Of a DNA stretch of 64,000 nucleotides, positions 61,870 to 64,000 are shown in pieces. The number at the start of each line of letters is the position of its first letter. Position 1 is the first letter of the stretch. The translations under genes were made by a program, and so were the position numbers. Source of the DNA: Flaccisagitta enflata (Eukaryota; Chaetognatha; Sagittoidea; Aphragmophora); NCBI GenBank assembly GCA_965153355.1, contig OZ231127.1:66278001-66342000 (forward strand). The letters are read 5' to 3'. The notes beneath the pieces are model-generated. The model searched no databases. It had not been told where the DNA came from and saw nothing but the letters and a program-made list of their open reading frames with translations.

Positions 61870-62460
61870 AGCATAATCCCCAAACCTAATACAGCCCCTA
61901 ACTTAAAAAGCCTCAAAACCTAAACAAAACACAGCCCACAAGCCTGAACCCAACACAGCCCCTAACCCTAAACCTAACACAACCTCTGACCCTAAACCCA
62001 ATATAACCCCTAACCCTAACACAACCCCTTTACCCTAATACAACCCCTAACCCTAACAGGCTAACACAATCCCTAAACCCAACACAACCCCTAAACCCAA
62101 CACAACCCCTAAACCCAACACAACCCTTAACCCTAAACCCAACACAACCCCTAACCCTAACACAACCCCTAACACAACCCCTAACCTTAAACCCAACAGC
62201 CTCTAACTCTATACCCCACACAATCCCTAACCCTAAACCCAACACAATCCTTTACCCTAAACCTAACACAATCCCCAACCCTAAACCTATCACAATCCCT
62301 AACCTTATACCCAACACAGCCTCAAACCTCAACCCAATACAGACTCTTCCTCTAAACCCAATACACCCTCTTCCCCTAAACCTAATACAGCCTTTAATAT
62401 TTAACAATAGAGCTGTTAAACTTTAACCTAACAGGGACCTTAACCCTAAACCTAAAATAG
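61870..62460 (+). repeat. CCCTAA-rich degenerate array (interstitial telomere-like)
   Basis: Many AACCCTAACCCTAAACCC and CAACACAACCCCTAA variants. CCCTAA is the complement of the metazoan telomere repeat TTAGGG, but the units are irregular (mostly 16-22 bp). More of the same lies at 62785-62890. Confidence 0.7.
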
Positions 62461-63460
62461 AATTGGTTAATACCCCTGTCCACCCCCGGCCACCCATCCA
62501 CCCCTGGCCACCTATCCACCCCTAGCCACCCGTCCACCCCTGGCCACCCATCTTCCCCTGGCCACCCGTCCACCCCCAGCCACCCATCTACCCATCTATT
62601 ATTGGACTATTAGTTGCTTGGGGCAGATTTAACTCTGCCAAGTCAGTTCCAATACCCGTTCTACCTGCACCATTTGTACAAGTGCCACCATCCACAATTC
62701 CTACGCAAGTCGCTCTAGGCAGATTTGACTCTGCTGAGTCAGTTCCAGTACCCACGCCGTTTTCACCGATCATGCAAACCCGACTGTAAACCCAACACAG
62801 CCTCTAACCCTAAACCCAACAGCACTAACCCTAAACCCACACAGCCCCTTACCCTAAACCCAACATAGCCCTTCACCCTAAACCCAACACAGGGGTAAGA
62901 ATTGTGGATGGTGGCGCTTATACGAATGGTGCAGGTAGAACGGGTATTGGAACTGACTTGGCAGAGTTAAATCTGCCCCGAGCAACTATTAGTCCAAAGA
63001 TAGATGGGTCGATAGATGGACAGGTGGCCAGGGGTGGACGGGTGGCCAGGGGTGGACGAGTGGCCAGGGGTGGATGGATGGCCAAGGGTGGATGGATGGC
63101 CAAGGGTGGATGGGTGGCCAAGGGTGGATGGGTGGCCAAGGGTGGACGGGTGGCCATGGGTGGACGGGTGGCCTCGGCCACCCCTTTATGTAAGCGGCCA
63201 CCCCTTTAACTTTGAGGCCACCCCTCTAATGTTGGCCACCCATGGCCACCCCCCACCCCATGATCATTTACATAGGGCCACCCCCTGGAGACATCCATTA
63301 TAATTCTTAACCGAAATGTTGTTTCTTTAATAATTTGAAGAAAAAAAAAGAATGAATTGATCACCAATTTTCAGAATTGAACCAATCTTCAGTTTCATTA
63401 TTAGCCATTGCAGATGAGTCCATCTTTTTCTCAGTATAGGACGTCAATCTGTATCTAGTT

Positions 63461-64000
63461 ATGAGTAGCCGGGAGTCCTCAGCAGACTCAACGCCGTCGA
63501 ATGTTAAGGGATCTTCGACTAACAGGCTAAAGCGGCCAAAGCGAACCACATTTGCCGATAATGTTGCCGAATTAGAGGAAGAATCTAATCAAACAAAAGA
63601 TGTTGAGTCGCGAAGGAAGTTTGAAAGCAATATCCAGGCCGTTATCTCTATCATCGCCAACGCCGTCGGGTTGGGCAACATCTGGCGCTTTCCTTATCAA
63701 TGTTTTAAGAACGGTGGTGGCGCCTTCTTCATACCTTACGTCTTGATGCTGGTTATTGCCGCCATGCCCATAATGGGAATGGAGATCGCTTGGGGCCAAT
63801 TCACCTCTTTGGGTCCCGTCGACTCATGGAACTGTTACCCGCTACTGGGTGGCGTTGGGATGGCCGGCATTTTTATCGCCTGGCTCATTATAATCTACTA
63901 TTCCGTTCTGACTGCCTACGCGCTTTTCTATCTCGGCGCTTCGCTGTATTCCCTGAAAGACATCAGTCACCCCATCTGGGAGGGATGTGGCAACTTTTGG
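63461..64000 (+). CDS. SLC6-family Na+/Cl--coupled transporter, N-terminal part (cut by the window end)
   Basis: The first 180 codons are open to the last base. A cytosolic N-terminus of about 55 charged residues (MSSRESSADSTPSNVKGSST...) leads to TM1, NAVGLGNIWRFPY at residues 67-79, followed by KNGGGAFFIPY, the family signature. TM2 (VLMLVIAAMPIMGMEIAWGQF) and TM3 (GMAGIFIAWLIIIYYSVLTAY) follow, then the start of extracellular loop 2. The position equivalent to the monoamine-binding Asp is Gly70, which points to an amino-acid, glycine or GABA-type substrate rather than a monoamine. ATG 63461 has G at -3. A 14-codon uORF (63414-63458) stops two bases before it, unless removed by splicing at the TTTTTCTCAG ending at 63433. 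Confidence 0.9.
   Translation, partial: MSSRESSADSTPSNVKGSSTNRLKRPKRTTFADNVAELEEESNQTKDVESRRKFESNIQAVISIIANAVGLGNIWRFPYQCFKNGGGAFFIPYVLMLVIAAMPIMGMEIAWGQFTSLGPVDSWNCYPLLGGVGMAGIFIAWLIIIYYSVLTAYALFYLGASLYSLKDISHPIWEGCGNFW

Larger units (their letters stand above)
61145..63304. mobile_element. 2.16-kb foldback element between PPP6R and SLC6, filled with tandem repeats
   Basis: The ends ATTATAATAGATGTCTCCAA and CTGGAGACATCCATTATAAT form a 27-bp inverted repeat with three mismatches. Next inside are GGTGGCC/GGCCACC-rich arrays on both sides. 62461-62700 is mirrored by 62895-63180 (CAGATTTAACTCTGCCAAGT against ACTTGGCAGAGTTAAATCTG). The centre contains a 24-bp palindromic array and CCCTAA-rich DNA. 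60473-61144 is PPP6R 3-prime flank with nothing recognised. Confidence 0.7.

Overview
The window is animal nuclear DNA, most likely from an invertebrate. It carries split genes with GT-AG introns, AATAAA polyadenylation signals and a dense, multi-family load of non-autonomous repeats. The gene set is metazoan: an Lbc-type RhoGEF, an RNase P/MRP Rpp14/Pop5-like subunit, site-2 protease, a SAPS-domain PP6 regulatory subunit and an SLC6 transporter. I cannot name the species or phylum from sequence alone.

Layout. 1-9027 is intergenic and mostly repeats. 9028-19611 (+) is a two-coding-exon RhoGEF with a 5-kb first exon; its only intron (14072-18475) holds nested foldback elements. 19612-24419 is intergenic and repeat-rich. 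24420-27075 is compact: an Rpp14-like subunit (+) is followed after 161 bp by an intronless MBTPS2 (+), and 458 bp later the PP6 regulatory subunit begins. That gene (PPP6R/SAPS, +) runs from 27076 to 60472. I assembled 23 exons with consistent phases, giving 1043 residues; three introns of 13.3, 5.4 and 5.6 kb are swollen with repeats. A separate multi-exon minus-strand gene (about 42959 to 40507) is nested in the 13.3-kb intron. 61145-63304 is a 2.16-kb foldback element, and 63461-64000 (+) is the start of an SLC6 transporter cut by the window edge.

Gene roles: Rho signalling at the cytoskeleton (RhoGEF), tRNA 5' processing (Rpp14-like), release of membrane-bound transcription factors in the Golgi (MBTPS2), targeting of PP6 phosphatase (PPP6R) and Na+/Cl--coupled uptake (SLC6). 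Nothing suggests a common pathway. The tight head-to-tail spacing of the Rpp14-like gene and MBTPS2 might mean shared transcription.

The most unusual content is the repeat landscape. At least ten short families can be separated by eye (here called A/B/C, D, E, F, G, H, I, J and others). Several have terminal inverted repeats and visible target-site duplications. Many sit inside one another, and several carry tandem arrays as their whole interior. One 0.5-kb element (family I) has grown to 4.16 kb by successive insertions and still keeps its 9-bp duplication.
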